Assembly: GCA_036638975.1 (NCBI GenBank)
Contig: JAVWJP010000001.1
Location: 186,001-250,000 of the forward strand
Direction of reading: 5' to 3'
DNA from: JAVWJP01 sp036638975
GTDB taxonomy: Bacteria; Bacillota; Clostridia; Oscillospirales; Ruminococcaceae
DNA: 64,000 bases
Shown here: positions 9,010-16,455 of the stretch, piece after piece
Numbering within the stretch: the first letter of the stretch is position 1
Layout: every line of letters begins with the position of its first letter
Notes under the pieces: generated by a model
The model's input: only the letters and a program-made list of their open reading frames with translations
Databases searched by the model: none
What the model was told of the DNA's origin: nothing
Position numbers and translations under genes: made by a program

Positions 9010-10484
9010 TCTTCTTTGCCGCTGTCGTTTTCAGCTTCATTGTTATTGCCGTTAGCAGAGCTATCAGAGCCGGCGGTATTATCGTTGCTTGCAGTAATTT
9101 CTACGCTATCATTGTTGTTATTGTCACTGTCGGCTTTGCTGCTTTGTTCAGTTTCGCTCTTGCTGTCATGGTTGTTGCTGTCGTCTTTGCTACTTGCTTC
9201 AGCTTCGCTCTTGCTGTCGTGGTCGTTGCTTTCGTCTTTGCTGCTCTGTTCAGCTTCGCTCTTGCTGTCGTGTTTGTCACTGTCGGCTTTGCTACTTGCT
9301 TCAGCTTCGCTCTTGCTGTCGTGGTCGTTGCTTTCGGCTTTGCTACTTGCTTCAGCTTCGCTTTTGCTGTCATGGTCGTCGCTGTCGTCTTTGCTGCTCT
9401 GTTCAGCTTTTTTCTTGTCGTCATGGTCGTCACTGTCGGTTTTGCTGCTTTGTTCAGCTTTGCTCTTGCTGTCGTGGTCGTCGCTGTCGGTTTTGCTGCT
9501 TTGTTCAGCTTTTTTCTTGTCGTCATGGTCGTCGCTGTCGGCTTTGCTGCTTTGTCCAGCTTTGCTCTTGCTGTCGTGGTCGTCACTGTCGTCTTTGCTG
9601 CTTGCTTCAGCTTTGCTCTTGCTGCCGTGGTCGTCGCTGTCGTCTTTGCTGCTTTGTCCAGCTTCGCTCTTGCTGTCGTGGTCGTCACTGTCGGCTTTGC
9701 TGCTTTGTTCAGTTTCGCTCTTGCTGTCATCATCGTCATCGTCACTATCGGCTTCTATATCTTCTAATTTTAAAAGCTGTGCCAGTGGCATGGCAGCAAG
9801 TTCTTCTAAAGAATGAGCAGTGTTATTTTTATAAAGCTTGTGAACAAGCTGCATTTTTCCAGATGAAACATTATATTTATGCGCTTCTTTTTGCATTTCT
9901 TTATTGTCGTTTAGTTCTTGCAGAACAATATTTGGCTTTATGCCAGATGAAGTAAGTCCCTTTTCTATGTCAATTGTCAGCGCTTGCTCCAGCTTTTTTT
10001 GTTGTGCAGTGTCTTTGTTTTGCACTGAGATTAATATATTATTTTTATCGGTGTTCATATATCGGCTTTTTGCCAAATCCGAAAACAGCACTTCTACTGC
10101 ATTATCAAGCGCCAAACCGCGAAAGTTTTTTTCATTTAAAAATTCTACTGCATCTGCATTAAGTGCTTTTATTTCAAGTATTTTATCATTACGGTTTACA
10201 GTAAGCTCAAAGCTTGGATTTACATCTATGGTTATAAGGCTGCTTACAGCTAAATTTTGCCAAAACCAATTAAGTCCAAAGGTAAAACACATAATACAGC
10301 AGGCTAATACAGCGGTAAGTCTATAGTTAAGGCTGCCTATACTTCTGTGAGTGTGCTCGGGCTGTCTTGTAATATCATCGTGCATATACATTTTTTGTAC
10401 AGGGGCAGAAGCAATAGCTTCAAAAGAAGGACGAGGCAATTGATTTACTGCGTGGTTAAGCGATAACCCTATTTGTTTATTCAT
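9006..10484 (-). CDS. RsgI-like anti-sigma factor with acidic 17-residue repeat tail
   Basis: About 75 cytoplasmic residues lead to one membrane segment (about 74-95). The RsgI middle domain follows (S-L-I-T-I-D-V-N-P-S-F-E-L-T-V-N-R onward, about 100-230). The rest is a Ser/Asp/Lys-rich tail of about 11 copies of a 17-residue unit (type K-A-D-S-D-D-H-D-S-K-S-E-A-G-Q-S-S). The ATG at 10484 follows AAAGGGGGG and overlaps the end of the ECF sigma gene by eight bases, so translation is coupled and the sigma is its likely partner. Known RsgI proteins sense extracellular polymers through their C-terminal domains. Here that domain is replaced by a charged, presumably disordered, wall-spanning tail, and the signal is unknown. 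Long open frames in the other frames over the repeats are by-products of the repetition. Confidence 0.8.
   Translation of the reverse strand: MNKQIGLSLNHAVNQLPRPSFEAIASAPVQKMYMHDDITRQPEHTHRSIGSLNYRLTAVLACCIMCFTFGLNWFWQNLAVSSLITIDVNPSFELTVNRNDKILEIKALNADAVEFLNEKNFRGLALDNAVEVLFSDLAKSRYMNTDKNNILISVQNKDTAQQKKLEQALTIDIEKGLTSSGIKPNIVLQELNDNKEMQKEAHKYNVSSGKMQLVHKLYKNNTAHSLEELAAMPLAQLLKLEDIEADSDDDDDDSKSETEQSSKADSDDHDSKSEAGQSSKDDSDDHGSKSKAEASSKDDSDDHDSKSKAGQSSKADSDDHDDKKKAEQSSKTDSDDHDSKSKAEQSSKTDSDDHDDKKKAEQSSKDDSDDHDSKSEAEASSKAESNDHDSKSEAEASSKADSDKHDSKSEAEQSSKDESNDHDSKSEAEASSKDDSNNHDSKSETEQSSKADSDNNNNDSVEITASNDNTAGSDSSANGNNNEAENDSGKED
9138..9698 (-). repeat. In-frame 51-bp tandem repeats in the RsgI-like gene
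   Basis: About eleven units of 51 bases code for 17-residue blocks of the pattern K-x-[DE]-S-[DN]-x-H-x-x-K-[SK]-x-[AT]-x-[QA]-S-S. Units differ at several codons, which suggests old duplication followed by drift. Copy number is likely to vary between strains. Confidence 0.85.
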
Positions 10485-11067
10485 CAAAAGCCCCCCTTTG
10501 TGATAAATGTTTTTTTAGTTTTTTTAGCGCCCTGTTGTAACGCGAAAGTATGGTGGAGAGCGGAGCATCAAATGTCTTGGCAATTTCGCGGTGGGTTACC
10601 CCTGAAATTATATGAAGCAAAACAACTTGTCGTTCATTTTCATCTAATATATTAAGCGCCGATGTAAGTACAATTCTATCGGTAGGGTCTGCTATACATG
10701 AATATTTCAAGTCGTTTTCGGGTATGGGCTTGTCGCTTGCTGCGGAGTAAGAATTTTGGCGTAAATAGCTTAGAGAAAGATTTTTTGCAATGGTAAAAAC
10801 CCATGCCAGCGGCTTACCTTGCGGAATATAAAGATGTGCAGAGCTGCGAATTTTAATATATGTTTCTTGCACAATGTCCTGCGTTGCCTCTGGGTCTTTT
10901 AATATTGAAAGCACCAGAGAATAAACCGCACGTTCGGTAATTGTATAAAGCTCTTCCAATGCGTTCATATCGTTTTCGCCTATTTTTATAAAAAGGCTTT
11001 CGTCAATAGATTTTTGCCGCATTTTTTCGTGTGTGGTTTCTCCGCCGGCCACCATAAAAAAAATCAT
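10477..11067 (-). CDS. ECF-type RNA polymerase sigma factor
   Basis: Region 2 (N-A-L-E-E-L-Y-T onward, with D-I-V-Q-E-T-Y-I-K-I and P-L-A-W-V-F-T-I-A-K-N-L) and region 4 (L-D-E-N-E-R-Q-V-V-L-L-H, then the helix-turn-helix H-R-E-I-A-K-T-F) are clear and give a standard group 4 sigma of about 196 residues. The ATG at 11067 is preferred to the ATG at 11088 because AAAGGG lies eight bases before it. The gene overlaps the RsgI-like anti-sigma gene, so this is a sigma/anti-sigma pair that responds to a signal at the cell surface. I see no consensus sigma-A promoter upstream; self-activation by the ECF sigma is possible. Confidence 0.9.
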   Translation of the reverse strand: MIFFMVAGGETTHEKMRQKSIDESLFIKIGENDMNALEELYTITERAVYSLVLSILKDPEATQDIVQETYIKIRSSAHLYIPQGKPLAWVFTIAKNLSLSYLRQNSYSAASDKPIPENDLKYSCIADPTDRIVLTSALNILDENERQVVLLHIISGVTHREIAKTFDAPLSTILSRYNRALKKLKKHLSQRGAFDE

Positions 11068-11145
11068 TTGTTGTACCCTTTCTGTCATTGCAATAATGTA
11101 AATATATCATTTTTAGCATAACATAATTAGGGCTTTTTTTCAAAC

Positions 11146-11179
11146 CTTCCACACAAAAAGCTGTGTTTCTATGTGGAAG
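11146..11179. repeat. Inverted repeat between the two RsgI-like loci
   Basis: CTTCCACA (11146-11153) and TGTGGAAG (11172-11179) form an 8-bp outer stem, with a competing inner CACA/TGTG. No T run follows on either strand, so it is not a good terminator. It lies between the orphan RsgI-like gene and the upstream region of the ECF sigma gene, where it might serve as a regulatory site. Confidence 0.5.
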
Positions 11180-11203
11180 ATTAGTGTAAAGCGGAGTTTA
11201 TTT

Positions 11204-12601
11204 TCAGTCATCATCTTTATCAGTGTCAGAATTATTGTCGTCACTGTCTTTTGAGTCCGAATCGTTACTATTTTTGTTTGTATCTGCGCTGCTTGTTATA
11301 GTGGTAGTGCTTTCGGTGCTGATTGTGCCGGAGCTGCCGGTGGTATTTGTGTTGGTGTTTGCTGTCGTGTCCTTACCGGAGGTGCTTGCCGGTTTATTAT
11401 CGGTTTTGTTCTCGCTAGCGTCTTTTAGTGCATCTGCTGCTTTCTCTTTTGCATCTTCTTCTTTTTCTTTAGCGTCCTTTACGGCATCTGCTGCTTTCTC
11501 TTTTGCATCTTCTTCTTTTTCTTTAGCGTCCTTTACGGCATCTGCTGCTTTCTCTTTGGCATCTTCTTCTTTTTCTTTAGCGTCCTTTAGTGCATCTGCT
11601 GCTTTCTCTTTGGCATCTTCTTCTTTTTCCTTAGCGTCTTTTACTGCATCTGCTGCTTTCTCTTTGGCATCTTCTTCTTTTTCTTTAGCGTCCTTTAGCG
11701 CATCTGTTGCTTTCTCTTTGGCATCTTCTTCTTTTTCTTTAGCGTCCTTTAGCGCATCTGTTGCTTTCTCTTTGGCATCTTCTTCTTTTTCTTTAGCGTC
11801 CTTTAGCGCATCTGCTGCTTTCTCTTTGGCATCTTCTTCTTTTTCTTTAGCGTCTTTTAGCGCATCTGCTGCATCTTCTTTGGCATCTTCTTCTTTTTCT
11901 TTAGCGTCCTTTACTATATCTGCTGCTTTCTCTTTTGCATCTTTTTCTTTTTCTTTAGCGTCTTCCAGTGCATCGGCTGCATCTTCCTTGGCATCATCTT
12001 CAAGTTCTAGAGCCAGCTTATGCTGCTCTGCATAAGTTATAAGCTCACTTATACGTGTTGTTGCCAAATCATCTGCATTTAACGAAGCATCTTGTGCTAA
12101 AAGCTTAGTAATTACAGCCATTTTACCTGCCGAAACATTGTGCTTAGAGGCATCTTCTGTAGATGATTTATCAAGTGCTATGTTTTGTGTCAATATATCT
12201 GCTTTCATTTGGTGTTCACTTAAAGCAGTAGAAACTTGCTCTTTTACCAGTTTTAATGCTTTTTGAGAATCAGCATCGTTTCTGCAAGTAATAAGTATGT
12301 CGTTTTTTTTGTCGCCTGCAATATATCCTCCGTTTACCATGCGGTTTACAACCTGGTCTACTACAGTGTCTAGCTTTTTGCCCTTTGGGTTATAATCTTT
12401 GAGAAGTTCCTTTGCATCATCATTTGCACCTGTCATGGATACAACTCTGTTAAGCCTGTTTGTCTTAAACTCTACACCGGGGTTTACGTCAAGCGATACA
12501 TAGCTTACAGGGCGAAGAAAGTAGAATGCCGCTGCCCCCGTTAACACACCTGCTGTCAGTAGTACGATTGATGCCATTATAAAGTTTCTTGTTCTTGTCA
12601 T
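11204..12601 (-). CDS. Orphan RsgI-like protein with charged helical 18-residue repeat tail
   Basis: This 465-residue protein starts at ATG 12601, nine to ten bases after AAGGAGA; the frame also holds a TTG at 12610 directly on the ribosome site. It has only a few cytoplasmic residues, one membrane segment (about 10-30), and an RsgI middle domain beginning S-Y-V-S-L-D-V-N-P-G-V-E-F. Then come ten copies of an 18-residue Lys/Glu/Asp/Ala unit (K-D-A-K-E-K-E-E-D-A-K-E-K-A-A-D-A-L) and a Ser/Thr/Asn/Asp-rich end. Without a cytoplasmic sigma-binding part and without an adjacent sigma gene, it probably cannot act as an anti-sigma itself. It may be an accessory or decoy sensor for the neighbouring RsgI protein. 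The repeat composition predicts a stiff charged helix. Confidence 0.75.
   Translation of the reverse strand: MTRTRNFIMASIVLLTAGVLTGAAAFYFLRPVSYVSLDVNPGVEFKTNRLNRVVSMTGANDDAKELLKDYNPKGKKLDTVVDQVVNRMVNGGYIAGDKKNDILITCRNDADSQKALKLVKEQVSTALSEHQMKADILTQNIALDKSSTEDASKHNVSAGKMAVITKLLAQDASLNADDLATTRISELITYAEQHKLALELEDDAKEDAADALEDAKEKEKDAKEKAADIVKDAKEKEEDAKEDAADALKDAKEKEEDAKEKAADALKDAKEKEEDAKEKATDALKDAKEKEEDAKEKATDALKDAKEKEEDAKEKAADAVKDAKEKEEDAKEKAADALKDAKEKEEDAKEKAADAVKDAKEKEEDAKEKAADAVKDAKEKEEDAKEKAADALKDASENKTDNKPASTSGKDTTANTNTNTTGSSGTISTESTTTITSSADTNKNSNDSDSKDSDDNNSDTDKDDD
11426..11965 (-). repeat. In-frame 54-bp tandem repeats in the orphan RsgI-like gene
   Basis: Ten units of 54 bases, nearly identical at the DNA level, code for the 18-residue block. 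Differences are confined to a few positions (A/T before D-A, L/V at the end, D for K in one unit). Close identity implies recent expansion or gene-conversion-like homogenisation. Confidence 0.9.
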
Positions 12602-12859
12602 TTTAATCAATCTCCTTTTTTATTTTATTTAGATGCGGGCGTTCTTGCCCTTTCACCTATATAACGCAGCAAGTAGTATTTTTATCGCAAAAATTAAAAG
12701 TATTTTTTAAAATTTTTTTACATATAATATAATACTGATTTGCCTTTGTCTTATTTACAAACTAATACGTTGTGCTGATTTTGAAATTGCAAACGCGCTA
12801 TGCTTTTAAATTAGTATAAATTGATATCAATAAAGATAAAACAGACGGGGGAGTAGTTT
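12602..12859. other. AT-rich divergent intergenic region
   Basis: These 258 bases separate the minus-strand RsgI-like gene from the plus-strand DUF4830-like gene and should hold both promoters. They are strongly AT-rich. I see no consensus -35/-10 pair for the minus gene. For the plus gene only a weak TTGAAA-N17-TTTTAA (12780-12808) is visible. No small gene or RNA structure is recognised. Confidence 0.5.
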
Positions 12860-13489
12860 ATGTTTGTGCGTTCATACAAAGTTTCGGGAAGACGTATTTT
12901 AGGTGTAGGCCTTATGTTTTTGGCTGTTACGGCACTTGTAATTTATGGGGTGGGCCAGCGCTTTACAAAAACCGAGGCACAGGCAGAGGTTGAGCTTACA
13001 GTTAAAGAAAAAAAGCCCGAAATGCGAGCGGGGGTAAAAACACAAAAAGAAAGAGAGAAGTTTGTGGCACAGTTTGGCTGGCAGGTTTTAGATGAGCCGA
13101 CAGAGATTACCGAAATAATAATCCCTGAAGAATTTGATGAGGTATATGAAGAATATAATACCTTACAAAAAGCCCAGGGCTACGACCTTGAAAGACAAAA
13201 AGGCAAGCGCTGCAAACGTTATACATATAAAATTACAAATTATACAGATTGCCCCGAAGATGCAAGGATAAACATTTTAGTGCATGACGGTAAGGTTATA
13301 GGGGGAGATGTGTGTTCAACAGAGCAAGGTGGTTTTATACATGGGTTTGATGCAAGCTCTGAAGTAATGCTTGGTAAATACAGCTTGCCTGCGCCGTCTG
13401 TAGAAGAAACGGCTGTTGCAGAAGAAACAATTACAGCAGCTACAGCTATTGATGAAGGCTATAATGATGAGATTTTTGAAGTTGAATAA
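12860..13489 (+). CDS. Membrane-anchored protein with DUF4830-like domain
   Basis: The ATG at 12860 follows GGGGGAG. The 209-residue product has an N-terminal membrane segment (about residues 13-33), a charged linker, and a domain of about 100 residues (A-G-V-K-T-Q-K-E-R-E through G-F-I-H-G-F). I associate this domain with DUF4830, a clostridial family of unknown function with the I-P-E-E-F-D-E-V-Y-E-E-Y-N core. The last 40 residues are acidic and low in complexity. The domain is expected outside the membrane. A strong terminator follows, so the gene looks monocistronic. Its function is unknown; the family call is from memory of its pattern. Confidence 0.7.
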   Translation: MFVRSYKVSGRRILGVGLMFLAVTALVIYGVGQRFTKTEAQAEVELTVKEKKPEMRAGVKTQKEREKFVAQFGWQVLDEPTEITEIIIPEEFDEVYEEYNTLQKAQGYDLERQKGKRCKRYTYKITNYTDCPEDARINILVHDGKVIGGDVCSTEQGGFIHGFDASSEVMLGKYSLPAPSVEETAVAEETITAATAIDEGYNDEIFEVE

Positions 13490-13533
13490 TTTACGAGTTA
13501 AAAGCTATAAAATTAAGCTTAAACAAATTCCAC

Positions 13534-13567
13534 AAAAAGGGCACGAGTTTTTCGTGCTTTTTTTCTT
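13534..13567 (+). terminator. Rho-independent terminator
   Basis: GCACGA (13541-13546) and TCGTGC (13552-13557) form a short stem with flanking A/T pairing, followed by a long T run. It closes the DUF4830-like transcript. Confidence 0.85.
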
Positions 13568-13650
13568 TTTATGTGTTATAATTCATACACATTAATAATA
13601 TTTTTATTTAAGTTTTCAATTTATACTATAAATAGTAATGAGGTGGATAA

Positions 13651-14376
13651 ATGAAGCCTGAACGTCTTGATAAAATATTGGCGGCACAATCCACAGCCTC
13701 GCGAAGCGATATAAAAGAACTGGTGCGCGGGGGCATGGTTGCTGTAAATGGTGTAGCGGTAAAGACGGCAGATTACAAAATAGATATTGAAAAAGACAGC
13801 ATAACCTTGCGCGGAGAGCCTGTTGTGCTTAGGCAGCATATATACGTTATGCTTAATAAGCCACAGGGGGTTGTTTCTGCTACGCGTGACGGGCGCGAAA
13901 AAACAGTGCTTGACATAATACCCGAGGAGCTTATGCGCGACGGGCTTTTTCCGGCAGGACGTTTGGACAAGGACACCACAGGCTTTGTTCTTATAACCGA
14001 TGATGGGGAATTTGCGCATAGAATTCTTTCCCCCAAAAAACACGTAGCAAAAACCTACACCGCGCAGCTTAGCAGCCCTATAGATGATGAACTGATAAAA
14101 CAGTTTGAGGAGGGCTTCGCGTTGGATATGCACACGAGCGTTAAGCCTGCAAGGGTAAAAATACTAAAACAGGGCAGCGGCGAATATGTTGAGGTGGTAC
14201 TTACCGAGGGAATGTATCATCAAATAAAACGAATGTTTGAACATTTTGGGCGCACCGTGCTGCGCTTGCACAGAACACGCATAGGCGGGCTCTTTTTAGA
14301 CGAAGCTTTAAAGCCGGGGTGTTGTAGGCTAATAACCACTGAGGAGCTTAATCTAATAACAAGCAATACACAATAA
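13651..14376 (+). CDS. 16S rRNA pseudouridine synthase, RsuA/RluB family
   Basis: The N-terminal S4 RNA-binding domain (M-K-P-E-R-L-D-K-I-L onward, residues 1-60) is followed by the pseudouridine synthase fold. The catalytic aspartate lies in G-R-L-D-K-D-T-T-G, with L-N-K-P-Q-G-V-V-S before it and M-Y-H-Q-I-K-R-M-F near the end. The 241-residue length fits RsuA, which modifies one uridine of 16S rRNA; RluB/RluE/RluF-type targets cannot be excluded from sequence alone. The ATG at 13651 follows GAGGTGG. It has no operon partner. Confidence 0.88.
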   Translation: MKPERLDKILAAQSTASRSDIKELVRGGMVAVNGVAVKTADYKIDIEKDSITLRGEPVVLRQHIYVMLNKPQGVVSATRDGREKTVLDIIPEELMRDGLFPAGRLDKDTTGFVLITDDGEFAHRILSPKKHVAKTYTAQLSSPIDDELIKQFEEGFALDMHTSVKPARVKILKQGSGEYVEVVLTEGMYHQIKRMFEHFGRTVLRLHRTRIGGLFLDEALKPGCCRLITTEELNLITSNTQ

Positions 14377-14500
14377 TATTAAAACCGACTATTTGTTCAT
14401 ATTTTCATCATAAAATTGCGATAAAATGAGTTATGTAGCTTGTAAAAAAATATTTTTGCAAAATTCGCACATCAAGAAGTAACTTTTTTTGTTTATTGTG

Positions 14501-14529
14501 TTGCAAATTGACAAAAAATTCGGTAAAAT
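14501..14529 (+). promoter_or_regulatory. Sigma-A promoter for the PucR-type regulator
   Basis: TTGCAA (14501-14506), a 17-base spacer and TAAAAT (14524-14529). A small hairpin, TTCGGC-TTT-GCCGAA (14561-14575), lies in the leader just ahead of the ribosome site. Confidence 0.6.
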
Positions 14530-14600
14530 AAGATAGGTCATAAAAAGGTATCGAATGGTTTTCGGCTTTGCCGAATATAATAAGCAAAGAGGGGATTTTA

Positions 14601-15689
14601 ATGTCGAACAGACTATTTCAGGGCGTAATTCATCAAATGAAAGATTCAATCGATAGAAATGTCGGAGTCATTGACGATTCGGAAATAATTATTTCTTGCA
14701 GCGACCTTACCCGTGTAGGAGAACGGTCCGGGATAGGCTCGTTTGAAAATCTTGATGTTAATTCTGAGAGCTTTTCTCGCGACGGCTTCACATACAAGCC
14801 GTTTGGCGTAGGTATGTCACCGGATTATGTAGTTTTTGTGGAGGGCAGCGACGAGCTGGCAGCAAAATTTTGCAATGTACTTGCGGTTTCTCTGCTTACT
14901 ATAAAACAATATTACGATGAAAAATATGACCGTAACAATTTTATTAAAAATGTAATTCTTGATAATATTTTACCGGGAGATATTTTTGTAAAGGCTAAGG
15001 AACTGCATTTTAATGTAGATGTTTCGCGGGCTGTACTGCTTATCCGCGTTATTGCCGCCAATGATATTTCATCGTTTGAGGTTATACAAAATCTTTTCCC
15101 CGATAAGCAAAAAGATTTTGTCTTTAACATAAGCGAAACAGATATTGTTTTGGTTAAAGAAATAAAGACCGGCATTGCTGTAAAAGACTTAGAAAAGCTA
15201 GCACGCTCTATTGTCGATACATTAGGCGGCGAGTTCCATACGCGCGCAGTTGTCGGCATAGGCACGTCGGTTGACGGTATAAAAGAGCTGGCTAAGTCAT
15301 TTAAAGAAGCACAGGTAGCACTAGAAGTAGGTAAGGTGTTTGACACAGAAAAGACAATTGTAAGCTATGACAACTTAGGCATAGCCCGTCTTGTCTACCA
15401 GCTGCCGACTACTCTTTGCGAAATGTTCTTGCGCGAGGTCTTTAAAAAAGGCTCTATAGAAAGCTTAGACCAAGAAACATTGTTTACTATCCAAAAGTTT
15501 TTTGAAAACAACTTAAATGTTTCAGAAACCTCCAGAAGGCTGTTTGTTCACCGCAATACTCTGGTCTATAGACTAGAAAAAATAAAAAAACTTACAGGGC
15601 TCGATTTACGCGAATTTGACCACGCTATAGTTTTTAAAGTAGCACTTATGGTTAAAAAATATCTTACAGCAAACCCCGTAAAATATTAA
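14601..15689 (+). CDS. PucR/CdaR-type helix-turn-helix regulator
   Basis: ATG 14601 lies directly after AGAGGGGA, so the TTG at 14568 that also opens the frame is rejected. The 362-residue protein has an N-terminal region without a recognised ligand domain. A middle domain like the GGDEF-like module of PucR/CdaR proteins follows (V-S-R-A-V-L-L-I-R-V onward). The C-terminal helix-turn-helix is typical of the family (N-N-L-N-V-S-E-T-S-R-R-L-F-V-H-R-N-T-L-V-Y-R-L, about 318-350). The effector is unknown. The gene sits directly before ftsE, with 60 bases between and no clear terminator, so readthrough into the division genes is possible. Confidence 0.8.
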   Translation: MSNRLFQGVIHQMKDSIDRNVGVIDDSEIIISCSDLTRVGERSGIGSFENLDVNSESFSRDGFTYKPFGVGMSPDYVVFVEGSDELAAKFCNVLAVSLLTIKQYYDEKYDRNNFIKNVILDNILPGDIFVKAKELHFNVDVSRAVLLIRVIAANDISSFEVIQNLFPDKQKDFVFNISETDIVLVKEIKTGIAVKDLEKLARSIVDTLGGEFHTRAVVGIGTSVDGIKELAKSFKEAQVALEVGKVFDTEKTIVSYDNLGIARLVYQLPTTLCEMFLREVFKKGSIESLDQETLFTIQKFFENNLNVSETSRRLFVHRNTLVYRLEKIKKLTGLDLREFDHAIVFKVALMVKKYLTANPVKY

Positions 15690-15713
15690 TAGGCTTAAAA
15701 AAATGAACTTTGG

Positions 15714-15742
15714 CCTCCAAGACGGTTTTTCTATTTTGGAGG
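15714..15742 (+). promoter_or_regulatory. Hairpin that could hide the ftsE ribosome site
   Basis: CCTCCAA (15714-15720) is perfectly complementary to TTGGAGG (15736-15742), which contains the ribosome binding site for the TTG start of ftsE. The 15-base loop is rich in T. It could limit translation initiation or couple it to upstream events. Confidence 0.55.
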
Positions 15743-15749
15743 TTGAAAT

Positions 15750-16454
15750 TTGTTAGTTCATTTAAAGGACGGTGTGAAAGTGATAAAATTTACCAATGTG
15801 TCAAAGACATATAAAAACGGCACAGTGGCGTTAAAAGATGTAAATTTAGAGATAGAAGATGGCGAATTTGTTTTTGTCGTTGGTTCGTCCGGCGCAGGTA
15901 AATCTACACTTATCAAGATGCTGCTGCACGAAGAAATACCTACAGCCGGTGAGGTGGAAGTGAACGGGTTTAAGCTTTCGCGCATGAAGCGCAGGCAAAT
16001 TCCTAAATTCCGTCGTTCTTTGGGTGTGGTTTTTCAAGATTTTCGTCTTATTCCAACAATGAATGTTTTTGACAATGTAGCTTTCGCGCTTAGGGTAACA
16101 GATGTTTCTTCGCGCGATGTGAGAAGGCGTGTGCCTTATATATTGGGCTTGGTGGGTCTTGGCTCTAAGTCAAAATGTATGCCGCAGCAGCTTTCGGGCG
16201 GCGAACAGCAGCGTGTTGCTTTGGCACGCGCATTAGTAAACAACCCTCGCCTTATTATAGCGGACGAGCCTACAGGCAACATAGACCCAGAGCTTTCTTA
16301 TGAGATTGTAGATTTGCTTAACGAAATAAATAACGTTGGCACCACTGTTATTATGGTAACACACGAGCATGACCTTGTGGCACAGTTTAACCGCAGGGTT
16401 TTAACTATAGAGCATGGGCATATTATTGCTGATGATTCTGAATGGAGGCAATAA
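15750..16454 (+). CDS. ftsE: Cell-division ATP-binding protein FtsE
   Basis: All ABC ATPase motifs are present: Walker A G-S-S-G-A-G-K-S-T, signature L-S-G-G-E-Q-Q-R-V, Walker B L-I-I-A-D-E-P-T-G-N, and the switch His in V-T-H-E-H-D. Order and context identify FtsE: ftsX starts one base after its stop. FtsE/FtsX form an inner-membrane complex that activates a peptidoglycan hydrolase at the septum. Two starts are possible: TTG 15750, seven bases after GGAGG, or GTG 15780, ten bases after AAAGGA. The latter gives the usual FtsE beginning (I-K-F-T-N-V-S-K). The longer form is listed because its ribosome site is stronger; the ten extra residues may not be real. Confidence 0.93.
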   Translation: MLVHLKDGVKVIKFTNVSKTYKNGTVALKDVNLEIEDGEFVFVVGSSGAGKSTLIKMLLHEEIPTAGEVEVNGFKLSRMKRRQIPKFRRSLGVVFQDFRLIPTMNVFDNVAFALRVTDVSSRDVRRRVPYILGLVGLGSKSKCMPQQLSGGEQQRVALARALVNNPRLIIADEPTGNIDPELSYEIVDLLNEINNVGTTVIMVTHEHDLVAQFNRRVLTIEHGHIIADDSEWRQ

Positions 16455-16455
16455 T

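Noticed and set aside
9003..9955. Several long plus-strand and alternative-frame open reading frames over the RsgI-like gene
   Set aside because: They are produced by the 51-bp repeat, which lacks stops in several frames; they give Leu/Ser-, Cys/Arg- or Val/Ala/Phe-rich nonsense and have no ribosome sites.
11146..11179. Terminator of the orphan RsgI-like gene
   Set aside because: The stem is not followed by a T run on the minus strand, so it is listed only as an inverted repeat.
11426..11965. CRISPR-like array
   Set aside because: Units are contiguous 54-bp coding repeats without unique spacers, inside an open frame; no cas genes are near.
11223..12035. Plus-strand open frame of about 270 codons opposite the orphan RsgI-like gene
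   Set aside because: It is a Ser/Ala/Phe-rich mirror of the 54-bp repeat; the minus frame has a membrane segment, a known domain and a ribosome site.
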